64,000 nt of DNA from Ciborinia camelliae (taxonomy: Eukaryota; Ascomycota; Leotiomycetes; Helotiales; Sclerotiniaceae), in the NCBI GenBank assembly GCA_025890175.1, contig JANPYM010000007.1, positions 419,561-483,560 on the forward strand, in the 5' to 3' direction. Positions 1-11,951 of this stretch are shown one piece after another. The notes beneath the pieces are model-generated. The model saw nothing but the letters and a program-made list of their open reading frames with translations, did not search any database and had not been told where the DNA came from. A program made the translations under genes and the position numbers. Positions within the stretch are counted from its first letter, which is position 1, and every line of letters starts with the position of its first letter.

Positions 1-1740
1 ATACGAATTATATAAGCATACGAACTTATATAAGCACGTGCTTCTCTAATACTACGTTGTTAGCAACGTTATTTTTTCAAGTTTTATAATTAGTACAGAT
101 CGCTAGTGTTTTATTTAAATTGAATAAAAAATATACCAATTGAAAGCTCTAATCGTACTCTATAATTTGATACCAATTTCATATATTTCATAAATAATTT
201 GAAGGTTTTATATTGATTTTAGTATATTAGTATAATAAAAGCATAACTATAATTTTTAAAATACTACGGCGTTGGCGGCGTAGTATTTTAAACCCCTAGT
301 ATTTTTTAAAATACTACGACGTTGGCGACGTAGTATTTTAAACCTTAGGTTTTAGTATTTTATAGTTTATAATTAGTACAGATCGCTAGCGTTTTATTTA
401 AATTTAATAAAAAATATATCAATTGAAAGCTTTAATCGTACTCTATAATTTGATACCAATTTCGTATATTTCATAAATGATTTGAAGGTTTTATATTTAT
501 TTTAGTATATTAGTATAAAACGCTTATATATATTTTTTAAAATACTACGTCGCCAACGCCGTAGTATTTTAAAATAATTTGAAAACTTTTAATTTTATAC
601 TATATAATGGATTTGGAAGAGCTACAGATTATAATTTTAATATTTCAATATATTATACTATAAAGTATATTATTTTTAAATATTAATTGAAATAAAATTT
701 CAAAAATATTATAAAATTGATTTGTAAATAATTAAAAATGAAAATAAATATCAATTTTTAAAATATTAAAATATTCATATTTAATTGAAAAATTGAGATT
801 TTAAAAAAGTAAAAATATTATTCAAATTCTAAAATTCCAAATAATAATAAAAAATTTATATATTATTTTTAAAAATTTATTTCAAAAATAGTTATATTTC
901 ATTTTATAATTTGAATATAATCATTATATTTTAAAACCTATAAAATGAAAATATACAATAACTTTTTAATCATTCGATCAAATTTAATTTTTTTTTAAAT
1001 ATATATAATTATTCGATTTTTATAAATATAGGAAAAATACTAATTTTCAAAAATAATATATATTGGTTTATATATATAGTTTTAAAATTTAAGCTTATTT
1101 TTTAAAAAGCTAATAGTTCATTCAAATTTTATTATTTTTATTTAAAATTTATATCATTCGAATTCTAAAAATATATTATAATTTTGAAGATTTTAATACC
1201 CCCCCCTATTTATAATAATTTGAATTATAATCTAATTAATAAAATTTATATAAAAATCATTAAAAAGCTCCCGGTGAGTACTAAAAACTATAATAAAAAC
1301 TATAATTTGAGATAACTTTTGCAAACTTTAACTTAAGATTCTAAAAATAGTATCATTCGAAAGCCCTCTAAGATATCTATAAAATAGCATATTTGCCTTT
1401 TATTTAATCTATTTTATTAATGATTGGTACTGAATTTAAATATTAAAATCGAATTAGTAGTAGATAAGCAGTAGATAAGGGTAGGCGGCAAATGATGGCA
1501 GAATATGGAAAATGGGCCTATTAGATATGCAACAAAAGAAAATAAGGTTTCATTTATATACACGTGTGCTTATATAAGTTCGGAAGCTTATATAATATGC
1601 TTATATAACCATATACGATTTCATAACCTATATAATCATTTTAATCTAGTACAGAATCGGAACGCTAGCTTCAATTATAATAAAAATTATACTAATCGAA
1701 AGCTCTTGAAAAGCTCTATCGATTGATATAAAATTTATAT
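1..1740. repeat. AT-rich RIP-like repeat block with GC-palindromes
   Basis: This block is extremely AT-rich with no credible gene. A unit of about 284 bp is repeated in direct orientation: the segment beginning TTTATAATTAGTACAGATCG at about 82 recurs at about 365 with few changes, and a more diverged form appears near 1650. The units are separated by near-perfect palindromes of the form TACTACG-CG-TTGG-CG-CGTAGTA near 262-290, 313-340 and 541-567, with a worn copy near 50-70. The first 45 bases and the stretch at about 1560-1605 look like inverted copies of one another (TTATATAAGC and AACTTATATAAGCAC motifs). I read this as an old transposon-derived repeat altered by C-to-T changes. RIP is known in this group of fungi; its action here is inferred from composition. 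Confidence 0.6.
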
Positions 1741-2865
1741 ATTAAATACGTTCTGGTATGGAGCTATATTAGGCTAAAGATACGGGGTGGAATTAGGTGT
1801 GGTACAGGGGTGTTTCCAACTAGCATTTCGACCCTAAACAGGGTGTTTCAAACGTAGTTCGGAAGACCCTAATTAGGGTCGATTCGGGTGCGAGATGGGT
1901 GGACTTTTCCGCATATCCGAGGTTATGGTGGCGAGGCATGCATGCATGCATGGATGGGTAGAGCTACAGAGCTAGAGCTTTCCCCGCATTCCAAGGTTCC
2001 ATTTGTAGATGGATGGATGGGGGGATGGGGGATGGGATGATTAATTAGATTTTTTTTTTTTTTGCGTGGTGAATGTTTGAATGGATGAATGGATGAATGA
2101 ATACGTACCTAGTAGGTGTATAGGTAGAGTAGAAGAAACTTGGAAGATTGTAGGATTAGGATTTGGATTTATAAAAGATTAGGTATAGGATTTATAGGAT
2201 TGTTAATGAAGTTGGGGTTGGGGAATTATTGTATTGATTGGGGAAATACATACAGGTATTGGATCGCTTTGGTGTTTTGGTGTTTTGGTGTTACGGCGGA
2301 GGGGAAAGAAGTACAGGAGCTTTGTCAATTGGATGTTAATGCACCAAAGCACTAATGCACTACCTAACTTAGGTATATATTGACATACATACCCGCATCC
2401 CCCGAAAAACCAAAAAAAACAACTTATTCACTTACTTTGGGTGTTATTTTGAACGCAAGTTTTTATACAAGAAGGTTTTGCATGAATTGGATATTGGAGA
2501 TTGGAGACTGGAGATTATTATTTTATTTTGCGTGTTACTTACTAGGTGGGTATCTGGGTATCTATCGGGGTAGGTATTATAGGTTAAGATAGGTAAGATA
2601 GATAGATATAAGCTGGAGGAAAGCGATAATTACTAGGTGGGTACTAATATCTAGGTAGATGGATGTTGGAGACGGGTATTGAAGACGAGATAGATATTGA
2701 AAACGAGACGGATATTCATCATGTCTGCTATTAGGGTTGCTCCTACTGTAAGTACCTACCTACCTAGTATGGATCTTTTCTTTTGCATATGAGATGAGAT
2801 GAGAGATCCAGGAGATCCCCTTCAATCAAACAGCTAATAAAACCCAACAGAAAGCCGTCCGGGCA
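1741..2865. other. intergenic, simple repeats only
   Basis: No gene is supported here. The stretch carries ATGG/GGAT-type simple repeats, a 13-base T run near 2051-2063 and short open frames with no protein-like character. The last 150 bases are the likely promoter and leader of the transhydrogenase gene at 2866. Confidence 0.5.
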
Positions 2866-4723
2866 ATGAACCTCCTCCGCACAATCCAATACACACACCC
2901 CCCATCCTGTCCCTGCCACGGCAACCCCTCGCACCATCACCACCAACCAAGCTCTAGCCTTCTCCACCACGCCAAACTCAACCTCCAAAGGCAAAGTAGA
3001 AACTATGCGACGCCCATCGATAGCAGCAGACAAAAAGAATATGCATTTGAGATGGCGGCCAGTAGCATCCGATTCGGACCCGGCGTTACAAAGGAAGTGG
3101 GCATGGATTTTCGAAATTTGGGCGCGAAGAGGGTTCTGGTGGTGACGGATCAGGTGGTGGGCGGGTTGGAACCCATGAGAATGGTGAGGGAGGGTTTGGA
3201 GAGGGAAGGGGTGGAGTTTAGGGTTTTTGATGGGTGTAGGGTGGAACCGAAGGATAGCTCGTAAGTTTTTCGGGGATCCGGTTTTCTGATGATTCTTGAC
3301 CCCGGGTCTACTAGTGTTGGAGGGCATAAAAAGAAGAAAAATGTGTCTCCAAGTGGAACAGCTATTTTCTTCTTCTTCCTCAGATATCTGATGCATTCAA
3401 ATCCATCACAATTTCTAACGAAACACAAATAGTGTCAAGGAAGCAATTGCATTCTCCAAATCATATCAACCAGACTCATTTCTAGCAGTTGGTGGTGGTT
3501 CCGTCATTGACACTGCTAAGCTCATGAACCTTTATACCTGCTATCCCGATGCAGATTTTATGGATTTTGTCAACGCGCCCTTGGGAAAAGGGAAACCCAT
3601 CGACAAAACGCTCTTGCCCCTGGTAGCCGTCCCCACCACCGCCGGCACCGGATCCGAAACCACGGGCACCGCGATCTTCGACCTCGTCTCCCACCAAGCC
3701 AAAACCGGCATCGCGCATCGCAATCTCAAGCCCTTGCTGGGTATCTGCGATCCGTTGAATACCCGCACCATGCCTTCGGCCGTCCATGCAAGCTCCGGCC
3801 TCGATGTCTTGTGTCATAGTTTGGAGAGCTGGACCGCGATCCCTTATTATGAGAGGACGCCGAGACCGTCAAATCCGATCAATCGACCGGCGTATCAGGG
3901 CGCTAATCCGATTAGCGATATCTTCTCGCTGCAGGCGCTGAGGAGTACGGCGAAGTATTTGCCCAGAGCCACGAGGGATCCTGATGATCATGAGGCGCAG
4001 AGTCAAATGCTTCTGGCGGCTACTTTGGCGGGGGTGGGGTTTGGTAATGCAGGCGTGCATTTGTGTCATGGTGTGTAACCCTCTTTTTCCTTGACTTCAT
4101 CGTCATTTTCTGTTCGATACTGGTGGTATTTTGGAGAGAGATGGTCGGCTCTTGTAGCCCCCTTTTCCCTCAATTCAACCATTATTTCCCGCTCGATACT
4201 ATTACTTCTGAGAGAGATAGTCAGCTCTTGTAACCCCCAGATGAACCAGAAAAGCCTTCTGCTTGTTCTCGATCATGTGCTAATACTTCCAGGAATGTCC
4301 TATCCGATATCCGGTCAGAATCCAGGAGGGTATACCCACCCAGGATACGTGACCAAAACCCCCATCATCCCCCACGGCGTATCCGTAGCCGTGTCTGCCC
4401 CCGCCGTATTCCGCTTCACTGGCGCCTCCAACCCCGAACGACATCTCGCTGCCGCCGAATGCTTCGGCGTTGATATCTCCAATATTAAAAAGGAGAGTGC
4501 GGGCGCCGTGCTAGCCGAGGCCTTGGAGAAATTCCTCGAGGAATTGGGAGATCAGCCAAAGGGCCTCAAGGATTTGGGCTTCAAGAGAGATCATATCGAT
4601 AAGTTGGTCGAGGGTACCTTGCCCCAGAAGAGAGTCTTGATGTTGGCGCCGAATTTGGCGGATGATGTTGCGGAGGAGAGAGAACAGTTGAGATCTCTCT
4701 TTGAAGATGCTATGGGTGATTGA
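2866..4723 (+). CDS. hydroxyacid-oxoacid transhydrogenase, mitochondrial (iron-containing alcohol dehydrogenase family)
   Basis: Exons 2866-3260, 3433-4070 and 4293-4723 give about 487 aa, close to the family length (about 465). The enzyme (ADHFE1/HOT type) couples oxidation of 4-hydroxybutyrate to reduction of 2-oxoglutarate in mitochondria. The first 50 residues are basic and His/Ser/Pro-rich, fitting a transit peptide. Family marks seen: a GGGSVID nucleotide-binding loop after the first intron, then VPTTAGTGSE, DVLCHSLES and GNAGVHLCHG-MSYPISG, which carry the expected metal-binding Asp/His region. Intron 1 (172 nt) has donor GTAAGT; intron 2 (222 nt) has donor GTGTGT and a GTGCTAAT branch site. 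Both joins keep frame and restore conserved blocks (SVKEAIAFS; HG|MSYP). No neighbour suggests a cluster. The class is near certain; the physiological substrate is taken from the family. Confidence 0.93.
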
Positions 4724-6144
4724 TTGATCGATTGATTGATGGATGGATTTTATTGGATCTTTTGGATCTTTTGTATCTTTATTATCATATTCTCAGATGG
4801 TCTAGACCGCCTGGCAAAAATTTAGTTTATTGCTTCAATCCATCAATCAAATCAAGTGACAGTCTTTCACTCGGCCATGGCTGGCCTTGTCTTGCCTCAT
4901 CTTGCCTTGCCGCCTTAAAAGGAGGAGGAGGGTATCTTTAATCTCGGCCCTCTCCTCCTCATTTATATTCACATTCACTTTCTCGCACAATCCAATACAA
5001 ATACAATCCAATACAATTACAATCGGATACTCTTACATGGAATACAATTGAATACAATCAATACCATCCCCCAGCCTCATCAAATCTCCTCTCCGACTAG
5101 AGGAACAGGAAAAGAGGAATTTGAAATTTGAAATTCGATTGGTTCTGGGATCCTTTCTTTACTTTACTTTACTTTCTTTTACTCATACTTATTTACCTTA
5201 CCATACGGTACATACGGTACATACCATACCGAGGGCTGGATGAGACTGGGATGATATTCGGATGATATTTGGAGTGCGGGTTTACTTACTCACCAATTGT
5301 GAATGAATTTGTGAATGAATTCGTTCATTCGTTAGAGTGCAAGTGGAAAGGAAGTTGGATCAGCGTCTGGTTTATTGGAGGACGGGAAGATTTTAAGAGC
5401 GGAAGATTTTAAGTAAGTAATTGGGAGGCAAAGGGAGGGCTGTCACAGATAGATCGGATCGGATAGGATCACATCTTCGATCTTGAGATTTTGTTGACTT
5501 TTCTTTTTGGAACAGATCAGATCGGATTGGTTAGGATAGGTTTGGATTTGATTGGATTGGATTGGTATTTACTTAACTTGTCTTGTCTTGTCTTGTTTTT
5601 CGACCTCATACAACTTGACCTGGCTTGACCTGGATTGATATTGATATTGATCTGGATCTGGATTGATCTGCTATTGATCTGACTTTGAGGCTAAAGAAGC
5701 AGAAGAAGCAGAAGAAGCAAAGAATTTGAAGGGAGAAAGAAAAAAGCACAAGAAAGAATTTGAAGGGAGAATTTGAAGAGAGAAAACATAAAAGAAACGA
5801 GAACTTGACTTCTTGACGCTTTTTTGTATCAACATTACAGCACAGAACGGAACAGGATAGGACAGGACGCAAGGACGCAACGTGTTGAGAGATCAAGTTT
5901 GAGAGAGATTGATATTGAGATTCAGACTGGTATTCTTCATTCATCTAACGTTGTTCAAGATTTGTTTTACGTTTTACTTACTCTACTCACTCACACTCAC
6001 TCACAAGCTTTCTTCTTCTTCTTTTTATCCTTCTTTGTGCTATCTAGTACTTTGAGGTACTTTGGGATACTTCATACTTCATACTTTGATTCAATCCTTC
6101 GACTCTTTTACTCTCTCATCACTCATCACCACAATCCAACCAAG
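4724..6144. other. intergenic with long leader of the next gene
   Basis: No protein gene is convincing. The stretch contains direct repeats such as TACGGTACATAC (5205-5230) and GAATGAATTC near 5300-5335, runs of GATTGGATTGG and CTTGTCTTG, and a pyrimidine-rich stretch (TTCTTCTTC, about 6010-6030) typical of fungal promoters and leaders just before the start at 6145. An open frame extends upstream from 6145 to 5824, but its composition there is leader-like, so I do not start the gene there. Confidence 0.5.
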
Positions 6145-8285
6145 ATGTCTCATCACCTAACCTCCTTCCTCAAATCCGCCGCCGGCGTTTTGGGAACTTC
6201 TTCAAATACTACACTTCAGAACCGGCATTCGCGAAATGGAAACCAAAATCAACTAAGAGAAACTCGCCAGATTGAAGGAGATTCTTTGGCGATGGCTGCG
6301 GCTACGGCTACGGCGACTACGACAGCTACGAGTTATAATCCTCTTCATACCTCAAGCTCGACCTATACTAATCCAAGTGAGAATCTTCCCCCAACTCCAT
6401 TATTGAGCGCCTTGGATGATTTCGAGAGCTCGGAGGATGGAGATGCGAATGCGGAGTATGATGTTGGTGGTCCTGCAGGTATCGGTGCTGGTCCTTTGGG
6501 CCTCGGACCACCGGGTCTCGGAATGGGATCTCCAGGTCTGGGAATGGGCATGGCAAGTTCCACCGTGACGAATTATCGCGGCGTGGATCATGGACCTGTT
6601 GCCATTCCCGTGGCCGTTCCCGGCTTGGGCAGCGCGTCGAGCTTGATGCATATGGGTGTGGGTGTGGGTGTGGGTGTCGGAATGGGTACGAGACCCGTTT
6701 TGGCTTTGAGTATGGGGATGGGCATGAGATGTGGAAGAGAGAGGGGTTTTACTATTCCGCGGAAACCGGTTCCGGTCAACCTGGTGGAGAGAGGACGCTT
6801 GAGTACGGAGGGAGATAAAGTGTTGGGGTTGGCGAGTAAAGCGGAAGATGGAAAGGAAGAGGGAAGGGAAAATGGTGAGAGAGTCCCGCAACCCGAACAA
6901 ACTGAGGAAACGGAACCGGAGCAGGAAGAACAGGTTGAGAAAGTAGAGATTGTTGAGAGTGCGGAGGAGAGGGTTGCAAGATTGGAGAGAGAGAGGAGTG
7001 AGAGGCTTGTGAGGGATCTGTAAGTTTTCTTTCTCCCTTTCTTTTATTAATCTTTTTGTTTTTGTTTTACTTCATTTTCTTTCTTCGCTTGATCAGATCT
7101 ACCCTTTCATTTATCCTTAACCTCCTCTACTTTATAAATACTCTCTCTCTCTTCCATATTTCACAGTTCCTTACCATTGAGAAATAAAACCCCCCATCAA
7201 GAAACCTCACTAACAAAAATCCCCCCCCCCCAACCCAGCCAACACGAAAATCCCCTCCGCTCCCACCCCATCCGCCCCTCCACCATTGCCTCCGGCACCC
7301 CACCCACCACCTCCACCCTCTACACAGCCAACACCTCATCCCTTCACGCCAGCGCCTTTCGTCGCTCCTACACGGCTCCCATTACCGGCTTCCATTTCGC
7401 GTCGATGGGTGGTGTAGGTCCAGCGGGTTTCGGTCATCATTCCGGTCCTGGCAATGAGAATGAGAATGCGGCGGGTGGTCATACACACGGACATGGAAAT
7501 GAAAATGGGATGGCAAGAGGCACGGCTGCTCAACGCTATAGCGGAAATAGTACGGCATCGGGATTGCGACCGGGCTCGGGATTGGGCTGGGCTTCGGGTG
7601 CGGGTTCCCGTACTAGTTGTTTTCTTAGGAGGGCTAGCTTTAGCTGGAAGGGTTTGGGCTTTGGGAGAACTGCTTCGGGGACTGCTAATTCTAATGCGGA
7701 TGCGAATGCGAATGCAAATGCTGCGGGAATGCCGGATTCGGGATTGGTTACAAGACCGGATCAGCCGGTTTTGAACCGTGTGAGTATGGGTCCCTATGGA
7801 TTCGGTGTTGGTTCTGGAGCTAGAGCTGGAGCTGGAGGTGAAGGTGGAGCTGATGGCATCATGAGAGAGAGAGGGGATGAGCAGAGGGGAAGAGATAGAT
7901 CGGGTACGTTGTCTTTGTCTATGGATATGGGTATGGGTAGGGCTGGTGCTGGTGCTCGGGATTCTGGTATGTATAGTATTACTCCCTTCTCAATTCCTTC
8001 CCCCTTCCCCCTTTCCTTCCTTCCTTCCCCCTTCCCCTCCTTCCTCCCCTCTTCCTCTAAATTTCTTCTTTTTAACAAACAAACAACCGAACAAACCCAC
8101 AGCCAACCAAACACCCAAACTAACACTCCCTCCCCCTGGGATAAACAGACGCCGAACGAAGAAGAAGTAATCGTCAATCGATGATCCTACCTAAATTCGA
8201 TTGGGAAGATGAGTTTAAAGGTCAGGGACAAGGACATCAGAAGAAGAAACATCACGATGATGATGATCATGTTGATCGGGTTTAA
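6145..8285 (+). CDS. low-complexity fungal protein of unknown function (603 aa)
   Basis: Exons 6145-7019, 7167-7966 and 8149-8285 give about 603 aa. I do not recognise the family. The N-terminus is MSHHLTSFLKSAAGVLG; then come Thr/Ala-rich, Gly-Met-rich (GLGMGSPGLGMG) and GVGVGVG repeats, and an acidic Glu/Gln stretch ending in a likely short coiled coil (about residues 225-290). After intron 1 follow two blocks that look ordered: SGAGSRTSCFLRRASFSWKGLG (about 415-435) and RPDQPVLNRVSMGPYGFGV (about 470-490). The C-terminus is DWEDEFKGQGQGHQKKKHH-DDDD. Intron 1 (147 nt, GTAAGT...CACAG) and intron 2 (182 nt, GTATGT...AACAG) keep frame, and exon 3 stops cleanly at 8283. The two ordered blocks recur in a broken inverted copy at 54545-54745, which supports this frame. 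The start has a good context (CCAAGATGTC). Confidence 0.75.
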
Positions 8286-9204
8286 TCTCTTCGGAATACA
8301 TGCTTTCTTCTACTCGGCTCTACTCTAATCTATTATCGTGGATTGGATTGGATTGGATTGGTTGCATGCATGCATTCATAGTGCTTCTCTTCTCGAGGAG
8401 TATCTATCTTCTTTGCATATTGTTGTTTGCATACCAACCTGTCTAGGTTGAGTTGAGTGGAACAGGATATGATACGATACGATATGATACAATATGCGCG
8501 TTTTCAAGGTTTTACTTGCTAGGGTTTATGGAATGGAGGGAATGGATTAAATGGATGGACGGAGGGATGTAATAAATACTACCTACCTACCTAGTATGTA
8601 TGTATGTAGCTGCGGGGATGGATTGATCATGTTGATGATGGGGTGGAAATAAAAATGAAAATTGAAGGAAGGAAGGAAGGGAAAGTTGGGTTAAATTGAA
8701 GGAAAGAAAGAAAGGAAGGGAGGAAGGGAGGGAAAATGAACTGGACTGGACTGGATGAGACTGCATTGTAACTTAATGGATTTGAACGTTTTAATGAATG
8801 GAATTAATGGAAAGAAGTAAATGAAATAAATGAAATGCGCTTTACTTTGTTGGATTGTGAATTCTGAGTTGGTGTTTTGTTGGGTTGTGGTAGGATGTGA
8901 TGTGGTGAATGGAGAGGGAGGGAATGAGGGGTAAGTGATTCCACAGATAGTGGATTGATGTGAGGTGAGGTGAGATGGGGGAATGGATAGATGGATTTGG
9001 ATTTGTTTTGAAAGAATAGAGAAATGGATTTGAACACCCAATCGAATCAACTAGAAAATAAATAGTCTTGAATAATTGAATAGATAGATGGAGATATAAA
9101 TGTGAAAGAATTGAGGATTTTAGTTAAATAATTGGATGGTATGGTAGTTTGAAGGAATGGATGAATGAATTGATTTGAGAGAATGGGTTGGGTTGAAAGA
9201 ACTA
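8286..9204. other. intergenic, GGAT/GGAA simple repeats
   Basis: No gene is supported. The stretch holds GGATT repeats (8340-8362), ACCTACCTACCTAG and TATGTATGTATG runs near 8580-8610, and GGAAGGAAGG runs near 8665-8735. Minus-strand open frames here are low-complexity products of these repeats. Confidence 0.5.
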
Positions 9205-9896
9205 CAGTCGAGGACAAGCAAACCTCACCTAAAAATATTTTTGTTTTTAAACTTGTTTTTTTTAAATGCAGAATATACAGAATTCTACGCTGATTCCAAT
9301 AATATAAAAATATTTTTAAAATTTTATCGAAAAAAACTTCAAAATCCCAAAAAACAAAATTCCAAAATCTGAACTATCGTCACATGCTACACGTGACCAC
9401 CTAATCTATTGTATCAACTATATCAAATCGACAACGCTACTTACGTATAATCTAATTATACCATTCGATTCGTCTAACTTTTCACTATTTAAATATCATT
9501 TTATACTATTCAAATTCTAAAAAAATTAAAAACTAAATAATATCACATGATTTCATTTTTTCTTTCTCTTTTCTAATTTTCATTTTGAAAATTCTTTTTT
9601 CGACTAATCATTTCAAACGATAGTATTTTATAATATCTAACATTTTATATTATATAATATAATATAATATAAGTTTAGATGATATAATATAAGTTCGGAC
9701 AAAATCATTAAACCTCAACTATCGTCACGTGACGTTCGAAAATCTTCTATATATTAAATATTAAATCAATTACAAGTCGAATCATATTTTTTATTGTATA
9801 TATAAATTTTTTGCAATATTCTGTATATTTTGTATTAAAAAAAATTAAATTTGGGGGCAAAAATATTTTTAGATAAGGTTTGCTTGTTCTCGACTG
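9205..9896. mobile_element. Tc1/mariner-type (Fot1/pogo-like) non-autonomous element with TA duplication
   Basis: The ends are inverted copies: CAGTCGAGGACAAGCAAACC at 9205 and its reverse complement (one change visible in the first 20 bases, GGACAAGC versus GAACAAGC) ending at 9896. Both are flanked by TA (9203-9204 and 9897-9898). The inverted match continues imperfectly for about 90-100 bp (shared AATATACAGAAT near 9269-9282 and 9818-9830). CAGT termini with TA duplication are typical of Fot1/pogo elements; the family name is inference. The 692-bp interior is AT-rich with no transposase frame, so this is a MITE-like or RIP-ruined copy. Confidence 0.8.
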
Positions 9897-9911
9897 TATT
9901 TCAAATCATCG

Positions 9912-10090
9912 TATTGCGATACCAGTGAATCTGCAGAACAGATTCACCAGGGCGCGGCCATATGTAGCCGATATGCTTACGCTTTGCAAATATATAAGCT
10001 TGTAGATCGATTTACAATTAATCTATATGCTTTTAATAATATACTATTTTATCATTAATATATCAATTATACCATCGAGATGATTCGACA
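9912..10090. mobile_element. solo LTR, copy 1 (AT-shifted)
   Basis: This 179-bp segment matches 11952-12130 along its whole length. It begins TATTGCGATACC (TG to TA at the tip) and ends ATTCGACA. It has a TATATAAG box and an internal hairpin (GAATCTG...CAGATTC). The flanking pentamers CATCG and TATCG differ by one C/T change, as expected for a target duplication followed by mutation. All differences from copy 2 that I can see are transitions, and most go toward A/T, the RIP signature. No internal retrotransposon domain remains nearby. Confidence 0.75.
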
Positions 10091-10960
10091 TATCGAATAT
10101 TTTATTTCCTCGAAAGAAAGAATGGAAGAATGAATGAATGGACTCGGAGAATGAATTCACTGGAGATAATAAATAGATATGGATACTTAATTAGATAGAT
10201 ATAAATACAAGCAAAAATCATTGTTACTATTTGATATTCAATTCTATTAAGTAGTTTCATCATATTCACTCTTAGATATATCAGGAAATGGCCCTCAGTC
10301 TTAAATTATAAGATACGAAATCTATGGTCTATCAATCAAACTTCAAGTTCCACGATAGCCAAGTAGGCAATTATATATGTTTCCATTATATTAATGCTAG
10401 TGCTAGTGTTACCGCTTGTGGTACAGGAATATAAAATCCGTAGTTCTGAGCTTCAAGTTCCTTTATAATTCCTATATCACAAGACCGGGGATTTATTCGT
10501 ATATTTGTGTTTCTTAACTTGGGCTCTTGGACTGAGACTAAGATTGAGACGAGGATCGGTTCTTGGGTTAGTAGATATTCCAATTACCGGTGTTATATCA
10601 GCAGGGAAATATAACTTGAAGATTAGATGCTAATTAGTTGTAGCTTTATATTTCACCAGCTGGGAATTTTTGATATTGGTAGGAGGGAAACTTCAAGATA
10701 TTAGTGCCAGAAAGAATATAAATTGAAGTCTGAGGGTAATTAGATATATATTCGCTCTTGGTTCTGGGGATTTAGATGGGGTTAGATAGAGTTAGATGTA
10801 TAGCTGGAGTCTTAGAACTTTAGAGTTGCACAGCAATGGGATCCTTAGCAGGCTGTTATTAGATAATATAGATGAACTCAACTTGAAAGTTGAAATTCTA
10901 CTTGTAGATGGATAGATGTTTATTCAATTTCTGAATGAGCACTAGCTCTAGTATTGGAGA
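10091..10960. other. AT-rich intergenic, no gene seen
   Basis: This stretch separates the first solo LTR from the hAT-type element. It is AT-rich with short broken frames in all phases; I see no repeat pair or coding signal in it. Confidence 0.45.
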
Positions 10961-11534
10961 TAGACTGTGCAACAGGGCCCCGCGGGGCGGGTATTAGAGC
11001 TAACGGGTTATTTGCAAATAATCTGTATTCGGGGCGAGTAATACTAAATCCCAATAAGTATTTTGTGCCCCGTACAAATTATTTGCAAATAATTTGCAAA
11101 TAATTTATTTACCTACGAGATACAGATTATTTGCAAAATTATAGATTTTTTATAGATTTTTTATGGATTTTGTTTATTTTTTAAAACTATTTATAATTTT
11201 TATATTAATTTTTATATTAATTTTTATATTAATTTTTATATTAATTTTTATATTAATTTTTATATTAATTTTTATATTAATTTTTATATTAATTTTTATA
11301 TTAATTTTTATATTAATTCAAAATATTTATAAATATTTATAAAGCTATTTCCAATTTTTATGAATATTTATGAAGATGGGTTATTTACAAATAATTTGTA
11401 CCCGCTTTGTATAGGGCAAATAATTTTGAAATTCCAACGGAGCTCTGCGGGGCGGGTAGGAGGTCTCGTGGGTAATCCGCGAGGCAAATAATCCGCGGGT
11501 ATCCGTACGGGGCGGGTATTTTCTGCGCAGTCTA
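10961..11534. mobile_element. hAT-type MITE, long copy (574 bp) with perfect 8-bp target duplication
   Basis: The element begins TAGACTGTGCA and ends TGCGCAGTCTA (reverse complement TAGACTGCGCA). It is flanked on both sides by ATTGGAGA (10953-10960 and 11535-11542), a perfect 8-bp duplication. The GC-rich subterminal GGCCCCGCGGGGCGGGT near the left end and GTACGGGGCGGGTA near the right end are shared with the short copy at 31892-32050. An 8-bp duplication and TAGA-type ends fit the hAT superfamily. No transposase is present. The AT-rich centre includes a 12-bp tandem repeat. Repeated TTATTTGCAAATAA motifs suggest internal rearrangement. Confidence 0.85.
11197..11318 (+). repeat. 12-bp tandem repeat, about 10 units, inside the hAT-type element
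   Basis: About ten nearly perfect copies of TTTTTATATTAA lie head to tail within the centre of the hAT-type element at 10961-11534. The short relative at 31892 lacks it, so it was gained or expanded in this copy. Confidence 0.9.
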
Positions 11535-11951
11535 ATTGGAGATGTATAAGTGTAATACTAGTGATAATAGGAGTAGCAAATGATGATAAATTAGTAAATT
11601 GTAATAATAGAAATAGGGGGATAGCCGAGTACCTACAATTAGTTCATCTTGAATGAACGAATTTCGAGTTTGAAGTGCAGATGAAGTGCAGATAGTGTGG
11701 AAACCTTAATTGAAATGGTTGATTTTGCGGCAGCCTCGTCTTAGGTTTTTGGAAAAAGAAAAATATAAAACTTCCATTGCGCCTATTATTCAATTAAAAC
11801 GTATCGGATTTTATGGATATCATCTAGATTGCATGAAATGGGTCGTCTAAATGAAACTAAACACGATTTCCCAAATCCCTTATAATTACTTTTTGTCTGT
11901 GTGTATTTATAACACAGATATGATGTCTGAGATGTTGTAATATTTTAATAG
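11535..11951. other. intergenic between mobile elements
   Basis: Apart from the target duplication at 11535-11542, nothing stands out here. The composition is moderately AT-rich and there is no coding signal. Confidence 0.45.

Noticed and set aside
5824..6144. N-terminal extension of the 603-aa protein
   Set aside because: The frame is open by chance; the sequence is pyrimidine-rich leader, and the ATG at 6145 has a good fungal context.
6400..6900. Long minus-strand frames opposite the 603-aa gene
   Set aside because: They are shadows of the Gly- and Thr-rich plus-strand coding sequence.
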